NCBI GenBank assembly: GCA_031308135.1
Contig: JAHLJT010008446.1
Coordinates: forward strand, 166,679,285-166,743,284
Direction of reading: 5' to 3'
DNA: 64,000 bases
Source: Acheta domesticus
Taxonomy: Eukaryota > Arthropoda > Insecta > Orthoptera > Gryllidae
The translations under genes were made by a program, and so were the position numbers. Shown in pieces: positions 10,640-21,649 of the stretch (position 1 is the stretch's first letter; each line of letters begins with the position of its first letter). The notes under the pieces were generated by a model that ran no database searches, was not told the origin of the DNA, and worked only from the letters and a program-made list of their open reading frames with translations.

Positions 10640-12440
10640 TCGGTGGCTGAACATTTTTCGTTTTTGCATACGCCCTTGTCAACGAGTTCGAATATTTTAG
10701 CTAATTAGCCCTTGTAGGATAAGTTAAGATGCGAACGGATGTTTTAATAATTTAGTAATAATTGCATGCTCGGTTTTCTGCATAAAAAGAGTTTCTTCGT
10801 CCATTATCTTCAAGTAAGCAAGGTATGTCTACTTCTAGTATCGAGTGATATAAGTATTTGGTGCAATTATCATTTATTTTATGTAATACATGTAATATGT
10901 TTTGTTGCTTGTACTTGGATTGTTTGGTTATACTATTATACCCTGCATTTTTTTCAGTGAATCTTTAAAAACTATCCTTAAAGGAAGGCATTTTGAAAAT
11001 TAGGCAGGAGAGATGTGTGACAAAATGTCAAGCAAGTGAAGTGTGTCGTGCTGTTGATCGAATTATGATGGATCGACGGAAACGTGTTTTCAACTTTGAA
11101 AATCTCCTAACAATCCTGCTCTGTGACAGAAGTGGATGAAAACATAAATAGGAAAGATTTGTCCCCTCAAAGAACTTGTGTATGTAAAACACTTCGACTC
11201 AAAATTTATTCTCTACCAGAACAAGGCAGTAAGAAGAGATGGTGTCGAAATATTTACTAAAGGAACGTATCCGACCACAGTGAAAGATGCATACCCTTCT
11301 ATCTCAGCGAACAGCCTCACTTCTTGAAGAATACTCACCAAGTGGTTCAGATATAGATATCTGAAAATTTTGAAATTAAGTTCCTGAACCATGAAAATCA
11401 AAGAACTTTATTGAAGGGCTTTGAACAGATCCGATTAACGGAAAACAATGTTTTTGAGTTGTGGACAAATTCTGCTCACATTAATAGAACATAGTACTTT
11501 GTGTATGTCAAACATTTTATTAAATAAACTCTATACATCAGGAATGTTCAGTAATAAATATAATGGTTTCAAGAATGTAAGACGCAAGGTCACAAAAGTG
11601 TTATAGTGCAAAATAGGAAGACATTAAAGTCAATTTAATGCGCCCAAAACAATTTTAATGTATTTTCAATGTGATTTGTGTCTTTTGAATAATCTCATAA
11701 AGTCTTACATAATCTGATGGAGTACCTTATGAATAAAATATTGCTTTTCATCCTTCCTCTTCTTATTTTTGAGCAGCTTGGATTATATTAACCTACCTGT
11801 GAATATTTTACTGTTCCTTACAATATTAACAAATATTAATAATTACTAATACGGCCATCACAGAAATATCTGATGAATGCATTACTACTAGCTGTACTAA
11901 CTTCCATATTAAATTAAAGTAGACATTGTGAAAAAAATAGAGCAGGAAAAATACAAATAGAATTATCATGAAGGTACTTAATGTCTTATGAGTATCAATT
12001 ATGGCAGCAAAATTGTTTATGAATAATACAAAATTTTATTTTATAAATAAGGTAGTATGTACAAAAATTTTAAGCCTTCTCAATATGTTAATTTACGTGC
12101 ACGAAAATTGTACAAAATCGGAATGCCTTAATACAAATAACTCTCTAAAATAAATTCCTAGAGCGTCAAGAAGACTTAATGTTTCCTCGTGTTATTTTAA
12201 GCAATTATTCCTCGTGTTATTTTAAACAATTCCGTGCGATTTTAAGAACTAGATCTCTGTTTATAACGTGGGCAGCATGCATTTCCTACCAGCCACCCTT
12301 CGTGACGTCATTCGGCGGAGGAGCAGGCCTTCTATTCTAGTCGGCCTTGCTCTACACCGACTGAGTGTGGACACTGCCACACAAAGGAGGGTGCTTCTAG
12401 GCCAACGTGCACGCCATTTCTATGCAAATTTAATCACTTC
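10640..12440. other. unassigned sequence inside the composite Tc1
   Basis: AT-rich and without a recognised gene. A near-duplicate pair TTCCTCGTGTTATTTTAA lies at about 12182 and 12210. A GC-richer patch at 12270-12400 carries an ORF of 64 codons with no family resemblance. Confidence 0.45.
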
Positions 12441-12530
12441 TTATAATAATAATAATAAATAATAAAATTGTCTTTATTAGTGGCGAGACTCAGGCCATTT
12501 GGCCTGCTCTTCCGCCAAATGGCCTTATGG
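12441..12530. repeat. short (AAT)n array followed by LINE-tail-like sequence
   Basis: AATAATAATAATAAATAATAA at about 12445-12464 is followed by GTCTTTATTAGTGGCGAGAC and a 'GGCCATTTGGCC' self-complementary segment. The composition resembles a non-LTR element 3' end beside a simple repeat, but no coding part is attached. Confidence 0.35.
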
Positions 12531-12699
12531 ATACACTGTTCTACACATCCACCGATTTTACGTGATTTAGACCGTTCCTTGTGGGTGTTGCAATTTGCAC
12601 GCACACCAGTGTATAATGGTATGTTCTTTTGTAATAATGAAGAGTATTACTTAGCTCAGCTTCAATATTTTTCTCATTTAAATGAATAAAAAATAGATT

Positions 12700-13395
12700 G
12701 GAATCCAAAAAATAAGACTACCAAATAAGCGTATGAAAATGAAACTTAGAAAATTATAACCATCGTCCATTCGTTGTGGTATCATAGGATCGAGTGGTTG
12801 TGGTAAAACTTCTTTATTAATCGATCATTATATTTTGAGTCCAAGATGGGTAAATTGAGATATTCAAAATGTTTTGTAGATGTATATGTACATGTATATT
12901 CAAAATCTTTTGAACAAGATAAATATCAAGCATTTATAAAGAAATGTAATAAACTTGAAGATGATATTATGTTCATAAGTCATTCTGATGACATTGATGA
13001 CTGATGGATTGTGAAGAAAATTCATTAGTTTTTCATTGGTTGTATATTAGAGAATAGCAATATTTTGCGAATTTATTTTACACTTGAAAGACGTAAAGGA
13101 ATTGATTGTTGGTATCTTCCTCAAACGTATTCAAAAATTCCTGAACAATTTATCAGAGATCATTTAAATTTTTAAACACATTTAGACAAGATTACCTTAA
13201 TCTGAAACATATCTCTCATGAATTTGTTTGTGGTGATATGACGTTTGAAAAATTAAAAAATCTATGTCAAATGTGATGAGATGAACCATTTGATTTTATT
13301 ACAAATGACATGATACGAAACTCTAATAATGGTATATATTGTATAAAAATAAAATACAGTCATTTTTATAAAAACAGCCGAACGCAACATCAAAT
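12700..13395 (+). pseudogene. virus-like FtsK/HerA-type packaging ATPase (Polinton/adintovirus-like), broken
   Basis: This family of P-loop ATPases drives DNA into capsids in Polinton/Maverick and adintovirus-type elements. The Walker A loop GSSGCGKTS lies at 12787-12813, preceded by an open basic segment. A Walker-B-like region is not clear. Further on, in shifted frames, come SKSFEQDKYQAFIKKC (about 12900), YLPQTYSKIPEQFIRDH (about 13112), then DYLNLKHISHEFVCGDMTFE (about 13190) and a short tail ending near 13395. The order P-loop, 'YSKS', 'LPQTYSKIP', 'MTFEKL' fits this group well. Several frameshifts and stops prevent function. No polymerase B or integrase was found nearby, so the host element is incomplete. 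Confidence 0.7.
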
Positions 13396-13539
13396 CCTAT
13401 GATATTAATATACACAGATGTAATATGTCTGTTTTTTGTGTTTGATAAATGCTTACAAAATATAAGCCAAAAAATGTGAGCCCAGAGAAATAAAATAAAA
13501 GATATATTTAGAGAGTGGAAATAACCCCATCGTAATCAA

Positions 13540-14235
13540 TATGAGTCAGACAATATCAACCTGTAATAGATAAATTCAATGATTGAGTTGGTAAAGTAGA
13601 CAATTGGTAAACAAGGAATTCAATCAATTGAACATGAAAATGATGAACAATACCATCAACAACTATAGAATCTTCATTTGCTAGAGGAATATTTGAATCA
13701 CCTGATACACAGGAAATTAGAATTATTCAAAGAAAGCAGATTAAAATCTATTGAGGATGAAAAAAAGAAAAAGAAAACGATTGCACACTTAGGACCTAAA
13801 TTAGCTGAGTATCTTAATGAAGTTAATGATTTAGCATTTGGGTTTTACCCAATTGGTAGTCATAAATATGCTGGAGAGAGTAGAGTTAAATTTGATAATA
13901 ATATTAATAATCAAGGAAAAATAGGTAGATACAGACGAATTATTAGATCTATTAACAAATAAATTACTCTCAGATATTGAATATACATCAGAAGATTCAG
14001 AGAATTATAAGGAAACAGCAACTAAAAGGCATCTCATATTTAAAGATAACAATCCAAATATAATTCCAGTGAAATGAAATAGCGGAGACAAATGGAATAA
14101 ATTATTTAAAGAAATGTGGACTTAACAAAAATATCAAAGAACGAAATCAGTCACAGGAAGTGGTGCTATTAAAAAATACTAATGCATATAGATGGTTGAA
14201 TGATGTACAGGATCTCATTGATAGATTACACTAGG
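13540..14235 (+). pseudogene. uncharacterised protein accompanying virus-like ATPases (DUF8207-like), broken
   Basis: A first weak segment (about 13545-13640) resembles 40340-40435 in the second virus-like locus. The open part, 13678-13962, has a basic, Lys-rich N-terminal stretch (EDEKKKKKTIAHLGPKLAEY) and then DLAFGFYPIGSHKYAGES. Beyond a frameshift the 3' part reads GDKWNKLFKEMW and SVTGSGAIKKY. The layout (a 'G-Y-G'-type strand motif, a central acidic region, a 'KW..L...W' motif and a final 'GSG') matches an arthropod multi-copy family; as I recall, Pfam calls a similar domain DUF8207. The role is unknown. Position directly after the packaging ATPase suggests a virion or packaging function, which is inference only. 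Confidence 0.55.
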
Positions 14236-14239
14236 TGTT

Positions 14240-14790
14240 AGCACATTTTCTCGGCGCGGTTAAAGTTGCAGTGACTTTCGTCCAGCTGGGCGCTCTTTGT
14301 GGTTTTCCCGCCAATTATGGGAGTTCCATGGTGCAGCAGTGTGTTATGGGGGCGCGAACATAAATTTCGCGCGTCCCACTTAAAAAATTAATTAATTAAT
14401 TAATTAAAAAATAATTAATCATTGTTTCCCTGCGCCTCTACGCATGGAGCACCCTCGTGCATCGGGAGGCGCGCGGCTGATGCGAGGCCACCCCACGCTG
14501 CCGCCGCCGTCGCCACCGTCGCCGCCCCTATCCCCCCACTGTCCGCCCGCCCGGCTGGCCCCCCCTTCCACTCGCCCGGGGTGACCTCGGGGTGTGGCCG
14601 GGAGAGGCGGGGCTGGCGGAGCAGAGGGCAAAAAGGCGGCTGGGGAGGAAGAGCTGGGAATGTGCATGGAGGAGACGCTGGCCAATAGAGCGCTGATCAC
14701 GGAGGGCGGATCCAGCCCGTGGACATTTGCTTTCAGCGACGGGCATTTTGTGTGTGCATTTAGACCCCCTACTTGACAGATGTGTAAAAG
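14240..14790. other. GC-rich, CpG-dense island
   Basis: Within otherwise AT-rich DNA, 14435-14740 is strongly GC-rich with many CpGs (for example GCCGCCGCCGTCGCCACCGT at about 14500). It contains an inverted CCAAT box (GGCCAATAG) at about 14678. The long ORFs on both strands here follow from low stop-codon frequency in GC-rich DNA, and none resembles a protein family. It could be a CpG-island-like promoter, an unrelated insertion or a GC-rich element end. Confidence 0.55.
14383..14412. repeat. (TTAA)n simple repeat
   Basis: A run of ATTAATTAATTAATTAATTA at the left edge of the GC-rich island. Confidence 0.9.
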
Positions 14791-15299
14791 GAGGAGCATT
14801 TTTACTAAGAGTGTAGTCTTGTTTCTAAAGTCTAGGCATGTGTTTAGAATAATTATTCATTTGTGCCTCGTAGGCTTCAATACATTTTGCAATGTTTAAA
14901 CTAATTTCACTTTCTTTACTGTATCAGTCATGCAGCCTCGCCTAGTTAGTGTGCTTTTCATTTAGTGTTATCGCAGCATTGCAAGCGTTTTGGTATATTG
15001 TTAAAGTTTTTTCCATTCTTTGACACTAAGGAACAAAAAAATTCATACCTTTAGGATGAAAGTAGGTGTTTCAAAGGAAACGATCACGCTGATTTCGAAA
15101 ATCATTATAAAAAGTTTCTATCATTGAAGATTCAATAGATATAAACATATTTAATATTTGAAATTAAAAAGTCCTACAATTATTTCCACATTCTCACACG
15201 TTTATATTACTACAAAAGTTTATGAGTATGCTTAATATGACGTAAGAACAAGTTAAAAATGGAATACGCATATTCATGCAATAATATGCTGACTTTAAT
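14791..15299. other. AT-rich non-coding stretch
   Basis: No gene, RNA or repeat was recognised. Confidence 0.5.
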
Positions 15300-15640
15300 G
15301 TGGTTTGTTGGTATTCTCCACAACATTGGTAGAGCGAATGTCAATGTTTTGAGTTTTTCATACAACCACAATCTAAAGTGCGTGGTGCAAGTGACACAAC
15401 ACTGGTGAGCAGTCCATGGTTTGTCCTTATCACAAACACAACAAAGTATAAAGAATACTCATGTTTTGTAATTTCATATATATTATTTTCCTTTGAAGTT
15501 TGGGTGTAAATCTTCCACAAACGTGACAGAAGACATCGGGTTGATTCGCACACTTTCAATGTGAAATGACGATTTGCATTTTATCGAACAGATTCAATTC
15601 TACAGATTGTGTGTCGAATTTCACTGCATAATAACCATAT
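15300..15640 (-). pseudogene. family U (multi-copy arthropod protein), N-terminal fragment
   Basis: On the minus strand one frame reads QPDVFCHVCGRFTPKLQRK and a second reads DKDKPWTAHQCCVTCTTHFR, then LTFALPMLWRIPTN. The same pattern recurs in two other places here (42060-42681 and 54470-55433): a 'DP.VFCY.CG' start, a '.DKDK.WAPH..C..C...L..W' block and a 'PM.WR.P.NH' block. The CxxC pairs suggest a zinc-binding module. I know this family as a repeated gene of unknown function in insects. It is one frameshifted, truncated copy lying between the DUF8207-like and PLA2-like pieces. Confidence 0.65.
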
Positions 15641-16254
15641 AACTATTATCTATAAATGTATTTGAGGCACACGCAAACCAGACACGAACTTCACGCGCAC
15701 TGCGGGTACAGTTCCTCATGGCACCGGCTGACTCAGAATCTGCCGGCTGCTCAGAATAGGTGGATACTTGCATCTTTACTATAAGGTAAGGGGCTAAAAT
15801 AATTCCTTTCGATAACTGATGCGCAGTAGAAAATATGAGGGTGCACGTGACCTGTTTTCAAAACGTTTATTAAGACCTATTAAAACCACTAAGACAGACT
15901 CGTAATCGAGCGAGACTACCACACGCGAGAATGAAGACTGCAATCTTCAAGTACGGTAAAAAGAAAACGAAAGCTTAATTGTGTTTTTATCTCATGATGA
16001 ACTGAACAAATAGTTAATTTTTAAATAGATTTTATACGTATTGATTCCACATATCTTATGGGTGCAATTTTAATATATTTGTATTAATAGCAAAATACCA
16101 TATGACACGGTATAAAGAAACGGTATATTTAAAAACTGTGACGAGATATGACGTTTTCATTGTGATACTCGTAATCCACGTACATGGTGAAGAAAAAAGT
16201 GGAAATGATAATTTGTATAATGAAAAACTTAGTATCATAAAACTATTTTAACAG
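15641..16254. other. non-coding stretch
   Basis: No recognisable gene. A slightly GC-richer patch at 15660-15770 has no assigned family. Confidence 0.5.
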
Positions 16255-16690
16255 AAAAATTTCTAGATTTCATTATTAATTATCCAAGAGGTATTCCATA
16301 TCTCATTCAATTTTTACTTCGTTTACCACATACGTTTTCAAAATCTGAGAAACTCGGTGTTGGTATTATCAATAACTATTAATTGAAGGGTATTAACAAT
16401 TTACCATTTGAATTACATTTACCAGGTTATAATTACTGTGGACCAGCAACAAATTTAAATAAACTATTAGAACGTGAAGATAATTGAATAAATTTCCTCG
16501 ATGAAGCTTGTAAATATGATGTAGCGTACAGAGATAATAAAGATTTAGAATATGCACATCAAGCAGATACAAATTTTACAAGGAACGAAGAAAATAATAT
16601 TTTGTAAGGATGCAAATTTGAAAGAAAGAATGTTTGCAACAGCAGTATCTGGCATCATGTACGCAAAACGAAAATGTTAAATGTGACAGA
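16255..16690 (+). pseudogene. virus-like phospholipase-A2-like protein, broken
   Basis: The reading contains FELHLPGYNYCGPATNLNKL, where YCGP (16434-16445) matches the calcium-binding loop of parvovirus-type PLA2 domains. It continues with LDEACKYDVAYRD (about 16500-16533), the catalytic helix. In active enzymes this helix carries a His-Asp pair; here the His position is Tyr (TAT at 16515-16517), so catalysis would be lost. Stops follow LLERED and the 'GIINNY' segment. The tail contains a 'KERMFATA'-like stretch that recurs at about 43200. Such domains occur in densoviruses and in adintovirus-like elements and are thought to help virions cross membranes. With the ATPase upstream I favour the adintovirus/Polinton context. 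Confidence 0.68.
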
Positions 16691-17221
16691 TGTGGATAAA
16701 TATGAAAAAAGATTTATGCAGTTCCTGCCACACGGCAAGTTTCGCGTGGGCTGCGAAGATATATCCGAACAATATTTTCATTCATTTTTTCGTGTCACTG
16801 TATTTTCTGTCCTGGCAAGCCTGCTTGAGCGATCCCATGTAATGTCCGAGGAACAGTGTCAGCAGGTGCAAATGACTGTTCTTGAAAGCTGCTTTCGTCG
16901 GCTCTAATAAATTCGGGTGTCCCGGTGTGTGCCCGCCTTCTCAACAACAAACCACTAGCGGTTCGCATGCTGTCACAGACAGCGCTAGCACCATCTCAGC
17001 CCTGAGCTCCAAAGGCAGCGGCTTTGGTCCGAGGCAAGTTTCTGGTCGTCTCTCCATATACAAATGGGTCGTTGCCATTGCCCTTCCAGCCGCCATATTT
17101 ACTGCTTTCCGTCTGTCACGTGGCTGAAGGTTTTGTATGCTCTACCATTAGGGTTGAACTTGGGAAGACGGAGAGTGATAATAGGAGAAAGCTGTGATCA
17201 GGTATGTATAGAAGTAGCGGT
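16691..17221. other. unassigned stretch with short ORFs
   Basis: 16674-16907 (77 codons, with DVDKYEKRFMQFLPHG) and 16882-17127 are open but match no family I know. The composition is more GC-rich than neighbouring DNA. Confidence 0.4.
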
Positions 17222-19610
17222 AAAAACATGTTCACGAATCCCCGGAAGAGCACCTCTGCCACGCTATTAAGAACATAAGAAACTGGAAATCCTCCGGGAT
17301 TGATAATATCCAAATTTATTGTATTACGAAATTAACAGGCAATACATTCTCAACTAGCAAAGGCTATAAATAAAATTTTAGAAAATTCAAAGGAACTCCC
17401 GGAATGGCTCACACGCGGCATCACGTATTGCTACCCAAAGCGGGAGACAGCTCTTTGGCGAAGAACTACAGGCCAACCACTTGTCTGCCAGTACTGTACA
17501 AAGTTATAACTGCAGCCATAGCTGACAAAATGCACAGATATCTAGAGAAGAATCATCTGATACCAGTTGAACAAAAACGATGTCGTATAGGCTGTTATGG
17601 CTGTAAGGAAATCTTGCTACTGAATAAAGTAATATTGAATGATGTAAAGGAACAAAAACGTAATTTAAGCATGGCTTCGATTGACTACCAAAAGGAATTT
17701 GATAGTGTACCACACGATTGGATTTTGAAGACCCTGGGGATCTACCGATTTCATCCTAGACTTATTTAGTTCTGCAAGACTAGTATGAAGTCATGTAGTA
17801 CCAGGTTATTAATTTACAGCGGAAAGGAAACACTAGAAACCAGAAGTATTCAGATCAACAGGGTTATTTTTCAAGTAAATTCACTATCCCCTCTGTTGTT
17901 TTTGCATTAGTTTGACCCCACTATCTAGACAGTTGTCCCAAGCTGACTTTGGTTACAAGCTCCAGGGTGATGAAAGGCCAGTATCACATTTATTTTACAT
18001 GAATGATTTTAAAGTGATTCCTAGAATGAAGTGATTTTCTCCCAAATGCTGTCGGTCGTGAATGACTTTAGCAATGACACCTGCAAGAAGTTTGTTCTTG
18101 ACAAGTGTGCAAAAATCAATTTAAAAAGAGGAAAACTGACAACGTCAGAGAGCATCGAAGTTTATACGCACACTGATTCATGATCATGAGCCAGGTAAAC
18201 CTTAAAAATAACTGGGAATTGAAGAATGTGAGACCATTTCGAACGACACAATGAAAGCCAGAATTCGCAGGGAGAATTTCACAAGAGTGACTGGTCCTGC
18301 AGTCCGCTATGAATTCCAGGAATAAAAATATCAGCCATAGGTAGTTTGGCGGTGCCTGTAGCCGAATACAGTTTTGCACTAGTGGACTAGGCTGAGCAAG
18401 AAATTCTCACCATGGATCGAAAAACCAGAAAACTCCTAACAATGCATCATGCCCACCCTCGAGCTGATGTACATAGATTTTATGTGTCACATCAAGAAGG
18501 AGGAAGAGACCTCACACAAATTGAGGCCTCATGGCACAATGCAATAGTCGGGTTGGGGAAGTACGTAGTCAGCCATCAAGATGATCCTCTAATGAGGCAG
18601 GTCATGAAATCTGACCGAAGAATGGGAAACAGAGGCATTGTTAGTGTAGCAAGAAGCATTACGAAGAAACTATGCAAAGTCACGCAGAATGACAGACACA
18701 CTGTACATCTGATGCTACTTAACATGAAATGTGAGACACAGAAAATGTTGAAGAAATCGTGGAGAGACAAACGACTCCACGGATAATATTTGAAAGGAAT
18801 GAAGAGAGCACAGATCAATAAAGATCAATCGTTTATGTGGCTTAAAAGGGGAAGAATGAAGCCAGAATCGGAAAACACTTATAATAGCTGCTCAAGGTCA
18901 GGCGATGAGAACATACCATTATGAAAAAGCAGTTCTCAAAATTTACCAAGATGATAAATGCCGCATTTGCCAGGAACACGTAGAAACCATTGATCATGTT
19001 TTCTCAACTTGTCCAATCCTAGCAAAGACCGAATACTTGAAAAGATACGATAGGGTGTGTAGCTACCTCCACTCACAGATCTGTACCACCCTCGAAGTTC
19101 CAAACACATGGTACGAACACTCACCAAAGCCGGTGAGGTCTTTTGGATTGTGTACGATATTGTTTGACCAACAAATTCAAATTGATAGCACGATAGCGGC
19201 AAAAAAGGGATATAATTATCCGAGATTTGGAGAAAAAAACGTGTTTATTTGTCGATGTTGCTGTACCTTGCGATTAAATCGTAGTTACCAAGGAGGCAGA
19301 GAAAACGTCTTAAATACAAAAGTTTGGAAATCGATATCAGCCGTATGTGGGGGCGTAAAAGTACAGATCGTACCGATAGGTTATCGGAGCTCTGGGATTT
19401 GTTACGCAAAATTTGTGTAAGTACCTGTCTAAACTCTCACGTAATTCCAAAGTCTGGGAAGTGCCAGAAATTGCTTTATTTGGAACAGCCCACATTTTGC
19501 GCAAAGTATCGTACAGGCACCGACAGTCCCTAGATCTGCTCCCTCCTGGTTGCAACCTGGAGTAGATTTTATTCAGCCGACACATAACATCTTTAGTCGT
19601 GATTTAGTGG

Positions 19611-19612
<2 letters not shown>
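17222..19612 (+). mobile_element. Dong/R4-like LINE copy A (restriction-like endonuclease group), 5' truncated
   Basis: The reverse-transcriptase part begins KNYRPTTCLPVLYKVITAAI (about 17463) and continues with CYGCKEILLLNKVILNDV and then DYQKEFDSVPHDW. The catalytic block is degraded (about 17995). After the RT comes the family's ASWHNAIVGLGKYVVSHQDD region (18412-18786). Then a CCHC-type knuckle, CRICQEHVETIDHVFSTC (about 18961), is followed by a decayed endonuclease. The 3' untranslated part contains GCACCGACAGTCCCTAGATC (about 19517) and ends at a TAA array (19613-19654). RT, CCHC and a C-terminal PD-(D/E)XK-like endonuclease is the layout of R2/R4/NeSL-group LINEs. Stops make it dead. 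Confidence 0.85.

Positions 19613-19654
<42 letters not shown>
19613..19654 (+). repeat. (TAA)n microsatellite, LINE target
   Basis: An uninterrupted TAA/AAT array lies between the 3' end of LINE copy A and the 5' truncation point of copy B. It is read as TAA on the element strand. Confidence 0.95.
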
Positions 19655-19655
<1 letters not shown>

Positions 19656-21595
19656 TGGAGGCATTTGATTCCATTTCTCATTCTTGGCTGCTGCGAAACT
19701 CTTCACTCTACAAGGTTCACCCCCCATAATTGTTAATTTCTTACAATGTGTATGAACAGCTGGCGAACAACACTGCATGTTATGAGAGGGAAACTGAGTT
19801 ATCAGACGGATCCTTTGCGTATTTTTAGACGCACTTTTCAGGGAGATAGCTTAAGCCCACTCTTCTTTTGCCTATCATTGAACCCTTTGAGTAGGATGCT
19901 GAATGTCTCCGGCTATGGATATGCTTTGGAGAACCCCAAGAAGATCATTTCCCATCAATTATACAAGGATGGTCTCAAGCTCTATGCTAACAACTTCGCA
20001 GAATGCTGACACTTGCTGAAAGCTTCAGCGGCTCTGTTTGTATGAATCTTGGTTTGGAAAAGTGTGCTGTTGTTCACGTGAAGAGAAGTCGCGTCCAGAA
20101 TAGAGAAAATGAACCTCAGTTGATGGCAGATTTGAGAATTCAAGAACTCATCAATGGTGATGAATATAAGTAGCTGGGCTTCCAGCAGCTCAGAGGAACC
20201 GCACATGAAAAAATTAGAAAACAAGTGGAAGAAAGGTTCTCTCTCGTGTTGCAAAAATCTGCAAGTCCTGTAATAATTCGAGAAACAAATTTACAGGAAT
20301 TAACACCTGGGTTCTTTCTGCAGCATCACTTACATTTGGAGTTGTCAAGTGGTCTGAGACATCTTTACAAGCTTTCGATAGAAAAGTCAGAACACTTCTA
20401 TCATAATATTGGATGCATCATCCTCGAAGTTCCACCGAAAGGTTATATCTTTCAAGACATCATGGAGGGCCGTGGACTGTTTACTCTTAAAGTTATGTGC
20501 CGCCAGCAAGAAAACAGCTCAGACAGTATTTCATCAACAACGAATCCATGACGGCCATCTGTTCACAAGATCACGGCTATACAACTCTGAAGCTGCTCCA
20601 AGAAACCACAATCAAACAAGTTTTCCTAAATGTGAGGATCGAATTGAGCAGTGGAAAACAAAGGAACTCCATGGCAGGTTTGATACTGCGCTCCGAAGTA
20701 ACTCCATTGATACGAAGAGATCGACTGAATGGTTGAGAACCGCTGGGCTTCTTGGCGAGAAGAAAGGATTTGTGCTGGCCATTCAAGATCAGGTAGTAAC
20801 CACTATAACTACAGGCGATGTATCATGAAAGAGAACATCAGTGACATGTGTCGTCTGTGTCAGATGTCCACCAAATCTATTCAACACATCTGTAGTGGAT
20901 GCTCTCAGTTGGCACAAACAGGTTATTTTACAATGCCACAATAATGTAGCCAAAATCATCCACCAAGCTCTTGTCTAAGATCGGACCTGATAAAGGAAAG
21001 CTTACCTTATTACAAATAATTACCGGAGCCAGTTTTGTCTAATGAGAGAACAAAACTTGTGGGATACTGGCCATTGTTACAGATAAAACAATTGGAAGCA
21101 AACAGGCCCGATATTGTCGTGTTCGACAAAACTACTCGCAGGGCAATAATAATTGATATCGCAGTCCCATTATATAATAATCTGCTGTCAATAATTGCAG
21201 AAAAAGAAAACAAAATACCAGCCCTCTCAATTGAACTGAAGAACTTATACAAACTAATAGAGGTAGATATTGTGCCTGTAGTTATTTCATCTAATGGGTT
21301 TGTTGTTGAAGAGGAGAATTTGTGAAAGAGAAACTCTATCTAAAGGAGTGGCACTTCAGAACCCTGTCAGAAGGCCGTGCTGCTGGCAACCAACAATATT
21401 GTGCGTAAGGTTGTCTCTCTAAGTCATTGAAGCGGAACCTGAGTGTACTGGAGCAAAAACTTTTCACCATCTGTCTCGCCATATGTGTTGATGTCTGTCC
21501 TTGAGTTATATCTGGAAACTCCGGGCGAGCCGCGACATTTTGAATAATGATGATGATAATAATAACCTTGTCGACGTTGACGATAATAGTAACCT
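19655..21595 (+). mobile_element. Dong/R4-like LINE copy B (second subfamily), 5' truncated
   Basis: The element starts abruptly inside the reverse transcriptase immediately after the TAA array. Frames contain FQGDSLSPLFFCLSLNPLSR (about 19837), a degraded catalytic block and GLEKCAVVHVKRSRV (about 20053). WAIQDQ-like and 'CRLCQ' knuckle motifs follow, with MCRLCQMSTKSIQHICSGC at about 20848. The restriction-like endonuclease has RPDIVVFDKTTRRAIIIDIA (21107-21166), giving the PD...D pattern of that nuclease fold, then AVPLYNNL. Frameshifts occur throughout. The 3' end is near a degenerate GATGATGATAATAATAA tract at 21545-21570. Confidence 0.82.
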
Positions 21596-21598
21596 TGC

Positions 21599-21648
21599 AT
21601 TGTTATTATTACTATATTATTATTTATTACTATTATTATTAATATTCC
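21599..21648 (-). repeat. imperfect (TTA)n array, LINE target
   Basis: TTATTATTACTATATTATTA-type sequence, equal to TAA on the minus strand. It sits at the 3' end of the minus-strand LINE copy C. Confidence 0.85.
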
Positions 21649-21649
21649 T

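Larger units (their letters stand above)
9315..12613 (-). mobile_element. composite Tc1-like transposon (3.3 kb) with internal insertion
   Basis: The left end at 9315 begins TACACTGGTG and contains AAATTGCAACAC. The right end at 12613, read on the minus strand, begins TACACTGGTG and contains the same AAATTGCAACAC at the same offset. The ends therefore match over roughly 36 bp with few differences, consistent with TA insertion. Tc1 elements are usually 1.3-1.7 kb; here the transposase occupies about 9415-10570. The remaining 1.9 kb (about 10640-12560) has no Tc1 similarity and is best explained as later insertions. Both flanks are virus-like sequence, so the Tc1 probably landed inside that locus. 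Confidence 0.7.

Noticed and set aside
14419..14799. 126-codon minus-strand ORF and overlapping ORFs on both strands in the GC-rich island
   Set aside because: Long open frames are expected by chance in GC-rich DNA. Their Pro/Gly/Ala/Arg composition follows the base composition, and no family resemblance was seen.
16674..16907. 77-codon ORF (DVDKYEKRFMQFLPHG) as a virus-like gene
   Set aside because: No recognisable motif, and length within chance; kept only as unassigned sequence.
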